Notes: generated from the sequence alone by a model not told the origin. A DNA stretch of 64,000 nucleotides from Laguncularia racemosa (GCA_037954665.1 JBBMOL010000099.1:2604001-2668000); one strand, 5' to 3'. Counted from the stretch's first letter, positions 9,169-22,587 are shown. Numbers and translations are program-made.

Positions 9169-10990
9169 GACAAGTTAAATAGAGGATAGTTAAAGGGTTA
9201 TTCAAAAAGTGCAGTAGAAAGTTTAACTTGAACATAGTATAGCCAGAGGGTAACTCAGAAGGTGTAGTAAAATGTGAATTAATTATAATATAATCAGAAT
9301 GTTAGTCATAAGGTTTTGTAAAGGGGTAAGGGGAATAAAAGTTAGGTAGATGGTTAGACAAAAGGTCAAATAGATTATTAAAGAGAGAAATTTTATTTAT
9401 AGTTGTAGATATGGGGTTTTGTGTGATGTTGTCATGTGGATTACCATGTGAGTATCGCACTGTCTATGACCTTAGAGGAGTGGCACATGAATGGTAATTA
9501 AAGAAAAGACTTGAAGGGAAAAGCCTAGGAGGAAGAGCAAGTAGTTTCAAACTATCTCAAACATACTTGTGACAGGTGAAAGCATCAACCTCACTATTCT
9601 TAATTTAGGATTAACTCGTTCTTGATTTGAGCTTTACTTTGATCTTTAAGAGCAAAGATTCAAAGGATTTCATTGTTTCTCTAATTTCTAGAGCCTTTGA
9701 AAAGTAAAAAAAGAAAAACGAGAAGATATGATTGAATATTTGTAAACTTTTAAGCTAAATGGTATCCCATCAAATTACATTGACGATCGATGGATGAGAT
9801 TAAGCTCATTCATTCAGGGTTATCTTAAAGAGCTTGCAATGGGTCTAAGGCTAGTAGCCTGCCTTATTGAGTGTGAGCTTACTTAAGAAAAGTTAAGAGT
9901 GGATGAATCGGTTCAATGGTACTTGTTCGAAGCCCCCCAAATCAAATCTCTCAATATATATAAACTAAACTCTCCAGACCTTATCACTTAGTCTAAGGAG
10001 TTAAGCCTAAATTTATAATGGATCTAATCAAATATATATATATATATATATATATTTATGTAACAAATTTATTCTTGTATCATAGTTAACTTGAATAAGT
10101 ACTAAACAAGTATATTTGTGTTCTATATCATGTGTTAGAGTTAAAAAAAATCCAAAAATTAGTTGGACCACCTTTTTCAATTACATGTTTAATGTGTATG
10201 ATATTTGTGTGTTAAGAGTAGAAAATGAATGGACTTAATAAATATTTTGCTAATTACTTCTTTGTTGCTTATGCATGGTTTGACCTAGGGACCCATAATG
10301 ATAGAACCTAAGAGACACTCGTTAATCGATATGTGGTAATGTCTCCAATAAAGTTGCATATCAAGATGATTTGGATAGTTTTAAGTGACTCATGGGTGTT
10401 GGGGCTTAAAGTGATAGTTCCTGACATCATAGTATATATGTATCCTTACTTATTATAAAGAGTGTGGTGGGATCATGAGCATTCCTATATTACTTGAACG
10501 ATGTAAATGAGATAATAAATGAATGATTGTTTATTTGTTTGCATTGATTGCATGTGTTTGCATTTGCTTAGCATGCGCATGTAGTTTGGGTATGCACATA
10601 CTAGGTAATAACTCACCTTTTGTGGATCCCCTCTTTTTCAATTGTAGGTACACTTGATGAGTTTATATATATGACAGGAATTGTATAAATTACTATTAGG
10701 TTAGGGATAACAATAGTGATTGTGAGTACTACTAAGAGGATTAGTAAATGTGCATTGCTATTTAGAGATAAAGTCACATTAACTCATGTTTATGCTATCT
10801 CATAAGTATATTGATTGTGCTTATAGAAGTTCTACTTAGATTTACTAATTAGGTTGACTTCTGTAGTAAGATAGTAAAGTTTCAAGGGGTATGTTTGCTG
10901 GACTATTGTGGTTGTAAAGTGAGACTCCTATGAGTCGCTCAACATTAACATGTTGAGTTGTACATTTGTGTTTGGCAATTATCACATGTT

Positions 10991-12555
10991 CCTAGAGATT
11001 TTAGTTTATTACGAGCCTTTGCATGTCATCACCTAGTCATAACATGCGGTGAATGGTACACCTCCAAGGTTTTGATGGCATTACACAACCACTAACAGTC
11101 TTCAAAATCTCACGAACAACAAATGAGCACATTTTAATTTCCCAAAGATTTATCTCCAATGGATCAAATTCACTTTTGAACTTGAAATAACAAACAAAAC
11201 AAACAACTTAGTATTAAGTTCATTTTAATGTCTTGAGCTAGATAAAGGAAAAATTGACCTTAAATCAATTGAGGTTGATAGGTATTGAACTTGGATACGT
11301 TATTTTTGCAACTTCCATTTCTTAAAATAATATAAGAAAAAAACTAGGATACCAATTTCACTTCTCAATATAAATTTAGAATAATCATTGAAGCTATGTT
11401 TCATGTGTTTTGCAAAGATTTTTTTAAAAATTATCAGCCAATTTGTTTTTATCATTTTTAGTTGGATAAGCGAATATGATAATTAGAAATTTTTTAGTAA
11501 ATTTGAGAGGCATGTAACTAACCAAGCCAAGTAATTTTCTTAACGTGGATTTTGCAATAGATGAGAATATCTTAGTATTCATTCTACTACTTTTGATTCT
11601 ATAATAAAATTAGATAATAAGCTCCTTTCCATTTGTCCTTTGTGTTAGGTGTTGTCACAATACAGTGAAGTATGTTGAATTGAGAATATAATTTCACAAA
11701 TTGATAATTATGTATGGTTGAGAACCATAAGTGCACTTTCCATAAGATTAATTTTGTAATGGGAAAAACCATTATGGTACTAATGGAAGTCAAAACACGA
11801 TCCCAGTTTTATAAAAAATTTGTTTTCCCTCAAATCAATCTATAAATTAAAAATTGCAATAGTTTCATGATCACAAATCATGCACTATTTTGCTAGGTAA
11901 ATAGTTGTGAACATGAGTAGTATTTATTAACCTCATTTTTTGAATTCAAACATCAAGCTCCCATTTTAGTTTTTTTAATTTAAAAAATCATACTATAATA
12001 GACTCATGCACTTTCATGATGGGTTGGTTTCTATATTATCTATCCTTGAAGTAATTTGAGTTTTTTAGTTGCCATTGCCAAAAATGAGTGTGTTTTGACA
12101 ATAATAGATTGTTTATGTTTACTTTAATCTAGTTTTTCTATTGCATTTTAGTTTTTTTTACATCTTGTTTTTACTTTTTATTTGAAACCTTTTTTTTTTA
12201 ATTAATCTTTACAAGTTCAATAATTTTTAACCTAGAGCTTACAAATTTGTAGTCTTAAGTACGGTTTGAAAAGTTGTTGCTACTTAGAAACAAATATAAG
12301 ATAAGATAAGTTATTTTCTTTTCCTTTTTTCTTTTTCCTTTTCATAAATATTTTAAACTTATCTTTACTCATGTTGGAGCTATTCAATGGTTTCTCTTCA
12401 AAGCCCATAGTTTGCAATTATGTTATATGTTATATGTTAATATGTGTGCTGATAAGGTAGTACCTCTAGATAGAATGTATGCTTGATTGCCTTGTATGAA
12501 TTAAAACACCTATATATCTTATCCCTTAGAATTAGAGATTAAGGGACCTTGAGAG
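10991..12555. other. No recognised gene
   Basis: AT-rich DNA with T-rich runs. A 64-codon minus-strand frame at 11599-11793 has no recognisable family. I see nothing else. Confidence 0.5.
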
Positions 12556-12560
12556 AAATC

Positions 12561-13043
12561 TTTTAGCAGGCTAAATAGTTCAAGAGCCCACTAACAGCGC
12601 ACTCCATACAATAGTCCCTTTATGTCTAACCCTATAGTAAAATTGTAGTTGCACATAGAATGGTTACTCTCTAGATGGTTCTAAGTATTATGAAAACCTA
12701 ACTTTCTCTCTATCTCTCTCTTATATTTTGATCTATTTCTGGTGAACTAATTCTTGTAATTTTATTGATGAATGTTTGCAAAGGAAAACTCAGAAGGTGG
12801 AATCTAATTTAAGCTAAACCCTAACTCTAAAATGAAGACACCAAAAATTGTGAGGGGCCAAAGATGGCTTTCCCCTTTGCTTTATTTATGTTCCATTTCA
12901 TTTTTGTTTTCCCGTTCATGTATTGTTGAGATTTAATAGTTTGTTTACAACTGCTAACCGAATGTATACAATCTATTCATTTTGTTGCAAAGTCACTAAA
13001 CCAATAAGGTTTTCTAATGTTTCTATGATTCCTAATCATAACA
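12561..13043 (-). repeat. 3' LTR of the 12.5-18 kb gypsy element
   Basis: Direct repeat of 17540-18027. Both share GTTGCACATAGAATGGT, CTCTCTAGATGGTTC, GGTGAACTAATTCTT and GTGAGGGGCCAAAGATGG. A (CT)n tract lies near 12704-12720. Confidence 0.9.
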
Positions 13044-13053
13044 TTTTCCTCCT
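13044..13053 (-). other. Polypurine tract
   Basis: The minus strand reads AGGAGGAAAA directly before the 3' LTR start TGTTATGATT. Confidence 0.8.
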
Positions 13054-13374
13054 ATTCTTGAAAAACAACTTTGTCCTCAAGGTTGTAATAAGAATACTTT
13101 TGTCAAAACCCTTCAAGATCTTCCCATGAAGTGTCTTCTAGTAATAATCTTTCCACCGTACTAAAATTTGTTGTACATAATGTCCTTATCAAGACACCTC
13201 TCTTTGTCCCAAAATTGATAAAGGAGTCAAAATAGGATAGTTAACAATAGCTTGCTGAGGTAATTCCAAAGAAGGAATAGATGACCCTTAAGCCTTTTTT
13301 AGTGTAGATAAATGAAAAAGGTTATGAATTTTAGAGTATGATGGTAAAGCAATTTCATATGCACAATTTCTAAT

Positions 13375-16300
13375 CTATCTAGTAACTGGAAATGGCCCAT
13401 AAAGACCTTTCAATAACTTGCAATGACCTCCTTGAGTAATGGAAATTTGTTTGTAAGGTTGTAACTGAACAAACACTAATTCACCAAGCTCAAAATTGAT
13501 ATCAATCCTGTTCTCGTTTGCAAAATGTTTCATTTTAGATTGAGCTACTGCTAAATTTCTACCTAATATACACAATACTTCATCTCTTGTCTGCAAAACC
13601 TAATCTACCACACTCAATTTAGTACTACCTCTTAAATAAGAGGGAATAGTGGGAGTAGGTTTTCCATGAACTATTTCAAATGGTGTAATCTTAGCTCCAC
13701 CATGAAAGGAAGTGTTACAAGCATATTTTACCCATGGCAAAAACTTAACCTATAAATGAGAACAGTCCATGACATAACTCTTAAGATACTATTGGATTGT
13801 TCTATTCAAAACTTTTGTTTGACCATCTGATTATGAGTAATATGCACTATTCATAGCTAACTTAGTGCCACTAAGAATGAAAAGCTCCCTCCAAAATTTA
13901 CTCAAGAAAATGGCATCTCTATCCAAAACAATAGTTTTTGGTAATCCATATAGCCTTACTACCATATGTAAAAATAATGATGTTACTTTAGTAGTAATAA
14001 AGTTTGTCTCTAATGCCCTAAGATGGCAATATTTAGATAATTGGTCAACTACTACAAAAATAATAGTGAACCCTTGAGACTTTGGAAAACACGTGATAAA
14101 ATTCCTGCTTAAGTCTTCCTAAATATGCTCAAGAATTGGCAAAAGATGCAATAGCCCAGTTGGTAATCTAGTATAATATTTGACTTGTTGGCAAATGAGA
14201 AACCTCTAAACAAATCTTCTACCTGAGCTTTTATACCTTCCCAATAAAAATTTGATGCTTGTCTCTTATAGGTGTTAAGGATTCCAAAATGACCAGGACT
14301 AGGGGAAGCATGATATTTCTTTAATAACAATGGAATAACAGAAGATTAAGGCATAAAAAATTACTGGTTGTTATAATAAAGCAACCCATTTTTCCACTAG
14401 AGTTCCCACTTCAATGTCTTCCCATTGTTCAAGTTTGATAGTAATTGTTGAAAAGTTGGGATATTGTGATACTCATACTTTATTTTATCAATAAAATTAA
14501 ACCATGGTCAAGAAATCTCGAAATGTTCACCACCATCATTAATCTATCGTAAAAGGGCATTAGTTATTTGGTTTTTACTACTAGACTTGTAAACAATGGT
14601 ATAATCATATCCCCCAAACTTCAACAAGTACTTCTATTGATTAAGTGTTTGAATAATCTAAGTTAGCACCTCTTTAAGACTCCTATGGTCTGTTCGAATA
14701 ATAAAATGACCTCCTAACAAGTACTATCACCATTTCTTCATAGCTTCCATAACAACATATAATTCCTGTACATAAGTTGATGCTTTTCTTAAGTGTATAG
14801 GAAGCTTTTTTCAAAAATAAGCAAGGGGATGATTATCTTGCAACAATATAACTCATATTCTTGTCTCAAAAGCATTTGTCTCCACCATAAATTGTTTTGA
14901 AAAATCTAGAAGAGCTAATATAGGAGCTTGACAGAATGCTGCCATTAATTGTTCAAATGCTTGTAAAGTTGTTTCATCCCAATGAAAATTGTCTTTTTGT
15001 AGTAAATCAGTAAGAGGACTTGCAATAGTTGCATAACCTCTTATGAGACAACGATAATAGCCAAAAAGACGAAAAAATGCCCTCAATCCTTAACATTAAT
15101 AGGGATAGGCCACTTACAACCTGCTTTAACCTTAATACTTTCTAGTTGAACTCATTCCTTGGATAGAAACAATATGACCCAAATATTTTATCTTATCTTT
15201 GCCAAATGAACATTTGCTCTCTTTCAAATAAAATTGATAATCATGTAATATTTGAAAAACTTTAGCTAAATGATCAACGTGTTAAATCACATCCCCGCTA
15301 TAAACCAAAATATCATTTAAAATAAAAACAATAACAAATTTCCTCAAATAAGGTTTAAAAATCTTGTTCTTAATGGATTTGAATGTTGCTGGTGCATTAC
15401 TTAAACCAAAAGGCATGACAACAAACTCATAATGACCATCATGCATTTGAAAAGCCATTTTAGCAATATCCTCAAGATGCATACAAATATGGTGATATTC
15501 ATATTGTAAATCAAGTTTAGAAAAAATATTAGCACCATACAACTCATCTAATAACTCATCAATAGTTGATATAGGGAATTAATCCTTGATGGTGACTCTA
15601 TTTAATGCTTTATAGTCAATACAACACCTTCATCCCCATCTTTTTCTTGACTAGACAAGTGAAGAAAATGGGCTAGTACTATTCTAAATAAGCTTGCGTG
15701 ACAACATATCTAATACTGTTTCTCAATCTCATTTTTTTGAAACTAAGGATAACAATGTGGTCGAACATTGATTGGTGGAGTCCCATTAACTAAATGAATT
15801 CTATGTTAAACTTAATGCATAGGAGGCAATGATGAAGGTGTCTCGAATATCTTAGAATATCTGTCCAATGTTTGCTTAATAACATCATTGATGATAGTAA
15901 TCTCTAAAGAATCTTGAATCTCCTAAGCCAACAACTGATAACAAGAAACCATTGCATTAGTTTGTGATAATCTCTTGAACTGATGATGAGTTATTAGTGA
16001 AGTATTACTAGAATTTTCTCCTCTTAATTCAATCTTCACTCTCTATTTCATGAATTGCATCATAAGAGCATTATAGTCAATAGTAATGGGTCCCAATTCT
16101 TGCAATGATTGAACACCTAAAACCACTTTTGCTCCTTGTATTGGAGAAATACAAAACGAGCAAAGAATTTTATTCCTTGAATTGTAATAGGACCATCTAC
16201 ACACTGTCCTTCACACACCATCTTACCACCATTGCCAAATAGGACATTGAACCGGGGAGAAGGTGAAATAGTTAATCCCAAATATTTCGCTAATTTGCTT

Positions 16301-17519
16301 TATAACAAATTATGTGTACTACTTGAATAAACCAAAACTAAAGTAGAATGATGATTATTAATCATACCCTGAAATCTCAATGTCTATGGAACTTGTATGC
16401 CTAATAGTGCATGAATCATTAGTTATCTACTGAACATCTTCTTATATCTCAACATTATCAATATCTTGTGGTAAATCATAGTCCTCATCTTCTAACATCA
16501 ACAAGAACTTTACTTTGCATTTAAGATTTCTATGAAATTTCTCATCACAATTATAACAAAGACCTTAATCTCTTCTAGCCTACATTTCACTGGGTGTAAG
16601 TTGCTTTATCGGTATAAGAGGTCTATTTTAAGGGGTAAGAAGTAATGGGGGAAGTTTTGAATTGTTTTGGGTATTAGAATTTGAATGATTTGACCGAAAA
16701 GAAGGTTTAGAAAAATGAATCGAATTTGATTGTTTTGATGATGATGTTGAAAAAGATGATATTGACCATGAAATGTATGTAATCTGTTATGCTAATTTAG
16801 CTTCATACATCTTGGCTAAACTAATGGTTTGCATTCAGGAAGTAGTTTGGCAAAAAGTAATTCCCCTTTAATGAGAGGTTTAGGGCTAGATATAAAGCAA
16901 CTAATGAGAAAATTCTCAGATAGTCCTACACACCTATTAGATAGGTTCTCAAAAGCAGATTGTTATTCTTCTACAGATCTTTCTTGCATTAATTTGGATA
17001 ACTCCCCTTGAACATCTTCAATCTCTAGTGGACCAAAATGTAACTCAATATCCTTGGTAAAATTTGACCAAGAACTCGATTGTTTGTTCACATGCATCCA
17101 CTAATACCAACTTGATGCTCTTCCTTCCATTGCAAATGATGCTACTAAATACATTATTCATTAGGTATCTAATGGAAATTAAAGACCTTATTCATCTTAA
17201 AGATCCATCCTAAAGGATCATCTCCATTGAATTTTGGGATTTTTGGTTTAATGCCTTTCAATAAAGAATCTACATTAATTCCAGAATACGATGATTAATT
17301 AGCATTATCTAATTATTGAGGAACCAAAGTACTAGAATTCATCTGATTTTGATGTTTTTATTATGCTACACTTGCCATGATTCTAGTTTTAAATTGCATT
17401 ATACTAACTTGTAATTATTTGACAATCTCCTGCAACTCAGTGTGAATTTCTTGCTTAAACGTACTTTCTAATTTCTCAAATTCTTCTTTAGTTGATTGAG
17501 ATTAAACTTGAGGTGCCAT
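13375..17519 (-). pseudogene. Gypsy gag-pol pseudogene
   Basis: Starts at ATG 17519 (MAPQ then a stop). Recognisable blocks: Gag PKFNGDDPLGWIFK near 17200-17240; zinc knuckle CYNCDEKFHRNLKC at 16518-16559; protease region 16100-16350 with LVYSSSTHNLL where the family has the catalytic D(S/T)G; RT 15280-15810 with HYEFVVMPFGLSNAPATF and ILNDILVYS in place of YxDDILVYS; RNase H start RAFFRLFGYYRCLI at 15086; integrase zinc-binding SPGHFGILNTYKRQASNFYW at 14300; integrase core end KITPFEIVHGKPTPTIPSYL near 13640-13700; then ELGELVFVQLQPYKQ near 13480. Stops and frameshifts are frequent. The protease catalytic Asp and one RT catalytic Asp are lost, so no active enzyme is possible. Confidence 0.9.
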
Positions 17520-17539
17520 GATGAACGGGAACATCAAAT

Positions 17540-18027
17540 TTTTAGCAAGCCAAATATTTCTAAAGCCCATTAACAACCCACTACACACAATAGCCACTTT
17601 TTGTCTAACCCCACAATAAAACTATAGTTGCACATAGAATGGTCACTCTCTAGATGGTTCCAAGTATTACGAAACCCTAACTTTCTCTCTCTCTCTCTCG
17701 TAATTTGATCTGTTTATGGTGAACTAATTCTTATAATTTTCTTGATGAATGTTTGCAAGGGAAAACTTAGAAGGTGGAATCTGATTCAAGCCAGACCCTA
17801 ACTTTAGAAAGAAGAGACACTAGAAATTGTGAGGGGCCAAAGATGGTTTTCCCCTTTCCTTTGCTATATTTATATTCCATTTCATTCTTGTTTTCTCACT
17901 CATGCATTGTTAAGATTTAATAGTTTGTTTACAATTGCTAACCGAGTGTATACAATCTAATCATTTTGTTACAAAGTCACTAAGCCAATAAGGCTTTCTA
18001 ATGTTTCTATGATTCCTAATCATAACA
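17540..18027 (-). repeat. 5' LTR of the 12.5-18 kb gypsy element
   Basis: A 488-bp LTR followed on the minus strand by a roughly 20-bp leader (17520-17539) and the gag ATG. The leader contains TTTGATGTTCCCG where a PBS is expected. I could not assign the tRNA. Confidence 0.9.
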
Positions 18028-18230
18028 AAATCCACCTCATAAAATAAGAATTTGTGACAAGTCTTACCATTGAAAATAATTTTGATTTAAAATTGAACGT
18101 GGAGAATGGTGGTAACGTTTTCAACAATGGTGATAATAAAAGGAATAGAGGAAATTAATAAAATGTTAATGGAGTTAACAATGTGTACAATTTTAGGGAT
18201 TACACTATTTCCAATCATTATGAGGCTTGT

Positions 18231-18610
18231 ACAAGTATTTTGTCTATATATTAACACTTATAACCTAGAGCTTAAGTTTCATTTTATTCAAATGATTCAA
18301 TAAGACCAATTTGAAGGATGCTTGATTGATGATCCTAACTCTCAATTAGAATTTTTTTTTTTTTTGGAAAAATGTGATAATATCAAGTTAAATAGAGTTA
18401 GTGATGATTCAATTCACTTAAGGATCTTTTTGTTTTCTTTGCTCGATATAGCAAAAGCATAGCTTAATGCACAATTTGATAATGAAAATCTATGCAAAGT
18501 TTAGAAGCACCGTAAGGTTCTCTAAGGAAGATGACCTCATCATGGTCTTACTTATTAGGTTTTAATACAAATATTTTATGATGGGCTACACCAAGACATT
18601 AACCAAGCAA
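18231..18610 (+). pseudogene. Athila/Tat-type gypsy gag remnant
   Basis: The plus strand shows a decayed Gag of the Athila type: YNLELKFHFIQMIQ, a Q.QFEG.L.DDPNSQLEFF stretch, EKCDNIKLNRVSDDSIHLRI, FLFSLLDIAKA.LNAQ, then after a gap PHHGL and IFYDGLHQ. The family pattern is FExxxxxxxMxQ..FxGxxxEDPxxHLxxFxExCDTxKxNGVSxDAIRLRLFPFSLxDKAxxWL. A T-run at 18350-18364 and several stops break it. No LTRs or pol were found next to it. Confidence 0.7.
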
Positions 18611-19968
18611 TCATATCTTTGCACCTATATATCTTATATCAATTCATACATGATTGCATCATCATAAATATAATTTTTTTTACTTGGTGTACCATATAAC
18701 TTAGGGTCATTGGGATCTGCTATGGCCCTAGGTTTTTGTAGTTCATTTATATTTGATTAAATGTGCTTAGAAAAGTTTATCTATTTACAAGAAGAATCAA
18801 TTCCTATGAGCTTGTCACTACCACTATCGAGCACTCTAAGGTATATTCAATAATTGGATTCATAGTGGCTTGGGAAGGAGTTGTGTTTACTAGTTTGAAA
18901 GCATGGCACTCTATGCACAAAATAAATAGTGATCTTAGGTGTAAAGGTTCCTTACACAAGCTCACATAGGAAAGGAACCATGATACTTAAATGTAGTCCT
19001 CACTAAAATTTGGATTGTATCCACTTATTTGGTAATTGAGCTTCACCATATATATTCTTTTTAGACCCAATCCCCCAGCCTAGAGTATGACCTAAGATTA
19101 ACATACATAACCATATCATGCTCATATCCCCTCTAAGTACATAATGAAGGACGTTTCGAGATTCAAGTAATATCAATGGACACTTATTGACAACCAACTA
19201 CAGCCGAACATGATATCATATGTTAATCTTAGGGAACTTTTGTTATAAATTAGTATTAACGAAGACACATTTAGTGGTTAACAAATATGTTTTTATCAAT
19301 CAAACTTTGACCAAATCATTATCTAGTGTCTTTGCATTATTTGTACAACCAAAAAAGAGCTATTAGTTTAAGCTTAAAGTCAGTTGATTGTAGTGGGAGT
19401 ATGCAAGATTGCTAGAAGTATGGTGGAAATGTAAACTATTGGTACTTACGTTGGAAATAGAGGATGACAAAGAGGAACTACTAGATACAAAAGTTTCCAT
19501 ATATTGAGGTTAGACCTAACTAATATTGATGTAGGCATGAAATGACGAGGCTCATCTACGGTTTACACGTATAAAAGGCCGGAGATGGAGTGGTATCATT
19601 AAGACAAATGTGGTTAGGGGTGGCTTTATTGTCTAATAATCACGATTAGGAGCTTGATGTCTAGGCTTAACAAACGTGGCGGTCACGAGACATGATAGGA
19701 TTGAGGTTGATCAATTCCTAAGACTTCCTTAAGGTGGTGACATAGGTATTATGCAGGTCACGAAGATGCGCTAAGTCATTATGCCGATGGATGATCATGT
19801 GGCTTGCATCTAGAAGCTCGCAATTAAGGTCTCATGGTGTTGTCACAATTGCATATCATGTGACTCGCATTAGTTGGCATTGTTGGGCTTATGCACAGTT
19901 TAGATGGCGATTCAGTCTTTAGTGATGCGCTTTTCACGATAGGTACAGCTGAATTAGTGGTTTATTGA
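18611..19968. other. No recognised gene
   Basis: Frames of 68 codons (plus, 18763-18969) and 64 codons (minus, 19003-19197) have no family signature. 19540-19950 is richer in G+C than its surroundings, but I find no homology signal. Confidence 0.45.
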
Positions 19969-19976
19969 ATTTCATA

Positions 19977-20981
19977 GCAAAGTTGTCAAACTCGCGATTT
20001 TACCGAGAATCGTTGAAAGATCTAAAGAATTAGAACGTATAATCGAATCGTAGAAACATAAATTTCTATAACTTATATAAATTAGTAGTAAAAAACTATA
20101 AATATATTTACAGAAGTTATAAAAAAAAAACTTAAAATACATGCAATAAATAAAGAAGATCAATATAAATTTTGATCACAATATAAGTTATAGTATAAAT
20201 AGTTAATTATAAATCATTATACTAATGCATAAAACTAAAACATATATATATTAGTGTTAATATAAATACACTACAAAATAAATTATCATGATAAAAAAAG
20301 TTAAATTTAAAACAAAATATTAATCATCAACTGTCATAAATTATCAAAATTATTATAATCTCACTCAACTGTAATCATAATCAACTTTATCATTATCATT
20401 ATTATCAATTTCGTTATTGTACTACTACCAATATTATCAATATTTTCTTTTTTTGAGTTTTTTGAAGTATTCATTTGTATTTAGTTTTCAATAACATCAA
20501 TGTTATGAATATATAAAACATCTTAATTTCAACTCTTCTAGGCCATAACTCTCTAAATTTATAAGTGCACCAATTTTCTCCATAATATTACTTTCATATT
20601 TTCTTTATCTCTTTCACTTGAAATAATATCCAACCAATCATCATTTGATAGATTAAATATCTTCTTCCTCAACTATCCAAATGAAAGGTCTTCAATAATG
20701 AAGTTAGTAATTAAATCAATTTAAGTTAAAAAAAATAAATACAACGTTATTTCACTTTAATTTTGATGAGTTTACTTTAAATTATAGAAACTTAATTTTT
20801 TTTTTTTAGTTTTAATAGCCTATTAAACTTAAATAAAGTAAAATCATATCATATAACTAAATTCATGATTCTACCACGAGTTTATACAAAAACGATTTTA
20901 TATGCGATTTAATTCGAAAAACCCTCATAAAAACGTAAACTTGTAAAATCATATGAGTGGAATCGCGATTTTGACAATTAT
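19977..20981. mobile_element. hAT-like non-autonomous element
   Basis: A 1,005-bp AT-rich segment flanked by the perfect 8-bp repeat ATTTCATA (19969-19976 and 20982-20989). Its ends are imperfect inverted repeats sharing TTGTCAAA(C/A)TCGCGATT. An 8-bp TSD is the hAT hallmark. The TIR is offset by two or three bases at the extreme ends. There is no coding region. The interior is dominated by ATTATCA-type simple sequence. Confidence 0.7.
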
Positions 20982-20989
20982 ATTTCATA

Positions 20990-22331
20990 CTGTGATTTCC
21001 CTTTCTAGTAGCTAGAAGCATTACCAAGATTGGTGGTGTGAATTTGAGGACTCTTCATGCATAACTTAAATCCAAGATTGGTGATGTCAACTTATAATTT
21101 TAAACTCTTAAATTAGTTGACCTAACAACTATTGTTATTGCAATATGGGCAATTCTTTAGTCATTTGTATATTTGAGTGAAATCTGAATTTTCACGTGTA
21201 CGAACAAAACCAGCTGGCTAAACATGTCATAATCCAACTGGCTAGAAATTTTTACTATTGTAAAGGAGACCACAGAGCTTTGTATTGACTGTTGCTTCTC
21301 GCTAAAGGGTCTGCAGGAAGCTCCAGGAAACGCAGCGTTCACATGCAGACAAGACACGGTCTTCCACAAGCATGTTACTATTAGCTATACAGCAACATGA
21401 CTTCGTACGAAATGAGATGCATAGTCATATGAGTAATCTCAATGTTGCACATTTGGCATTTAAAAGAACACAACATCCGAGACTAGACAACGAAAGCCTG
21501 GAGATTATATACGACAATGGTAATACCATGTAACAAGGAAATCATAGAAAAGTCACTTTAAAATAATACAAAAAGTTAACACCAGATGTTAGTGTTGCTG
21601 TTTTCAGGTCAAGGACCATGGTATTCGGATTACCTATACATAACAAAATGACAAATAGTAGGAAAATCTACATCGAAATATATACTGTTACGCAAAGCTG
21701 TAATTAAACGATACATGAAAGTAAGCAAGCATGAATGCGGTGATGAGTGATTGATGGTCGGACGAAGGATCTCTCTTTCTGGATCCAATAGTCACTCATT
21801 TATTATACACGACATGTCAACCGACCTTATTTGTAATATTTCGTATCAAACTTATTAGAAAATATATATATCATGCAAATAGATTGATTTTTTTTTTATT
21901 TTTTTATTTTTGTTAGTCCACATCGCATAACTTTCACATTCATCCTTGAAAAAACAAATTAGCAAAAAGCTTTTCTCAAAATGCTGACCTTGCTGCACTC
22001 CCAATCAACTCCGCAATTGCAGGATAATGTGCATATGGGAAATTCCAGTAGATAAGTGGCGTCCACCATTACTGTCCCATCAATCCTATACCGTATGGTA
22101 AGAGTTGGAGGTCTATTATATATATATAATCAGAATACAGATAAAGATGTCAAAACAAAATTAAAAAAAAATAAAAAAATCTTACTTTTCCATGTGGAGA
22201 TTAATACTCAAGTTGTAACTCAAACTAGATCAACGACCCGCACTTTACCACGATTATCCAAATCATATATCTATTTTTCATCTCATCTAAAAATCAAAAC
22301 ACTATACGTTATATACATCATAATTTTTTTG
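20990..22331. other. No recognised gene
   Basis: Mixed-composition DNA. A 70-codon minus frame at 21157-21369 and a 109-codon plus frame at 22056-22385 show no domain. 21150-22050 looks less repetitive than most of the window and may be old unique sequence. Confidence 0.4.
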
Positions 22332-22587
22332 GATAAATACAATTTTAATTCTCGATGTTTCACCAATTTTTTATTCAACTTATAAATTTTTTTTTCTATT
22401 CAAAGCCTCAAAATTAAAAAAAAAACTTACAAAATTAGACTTTGTTAACATTGTTGTTAACTTTTATGTTACTATTTATCATGTGGCGGTCTATGATGGG
22501 CCTAAATAATTAATTTAATTAAATATATATATTGATTGAGTAATTAAAAAAATAAAATTTTTAGAAAAAAAGTATGCAAATTAAAAA

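Larger units (their letters stand above)
8247..10990 (+). mobile_element. Probable Ty3/gypsy 3' LTR, eroded
   Basis: Starts TG after a polypurine tract, and its first 430 bases match copy 1. Farther in, it has the texture of long Tekay/Del-type LTRs: a GGTAAG...TGTGTTTG stretch near 8800, and near 10600 'cacatactaggtaataactc' followed by a purine-rich GTAGGTACAC stretch. The LTR at 28412 has the comparable 'tactgggcattaactcgctc' near its 3' end. The right boundary is not defined. 10990 is only where LTR-like character fades. Confidence 0.4.
12561..18027 (-). mobile_element. Complete but decayed Ty3/gypsy element
   Basis: A 5.5-kb element on the minus strand with two LTRs (12561-13043 and 17540-18027), flanked by the 5-bp TSD AAATC (12556-12560 and 18028-18032). 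Order on the minus strand: 5' LTR, gag with CCHC knuckle, protease, RT, RNase H, integrase, polypurine tract, 3' LTR. That protease-RT-RNaseH-integrase order is Ty3/gypsy. The LTRs differ by roughly one base in ten by eye, so the insertion is old. The LTR 5' end is TGTTATGATT, but the 3' end reads GCTAAAA rather than ending in CA. Confidence 0.9.

Noticed and set aside
22056..22385. 109-codon plus-strand frame
   Set aside because: It runs across the left end of the long-TIR element, is low-complexity (K/N/I-rich) and has no domain.
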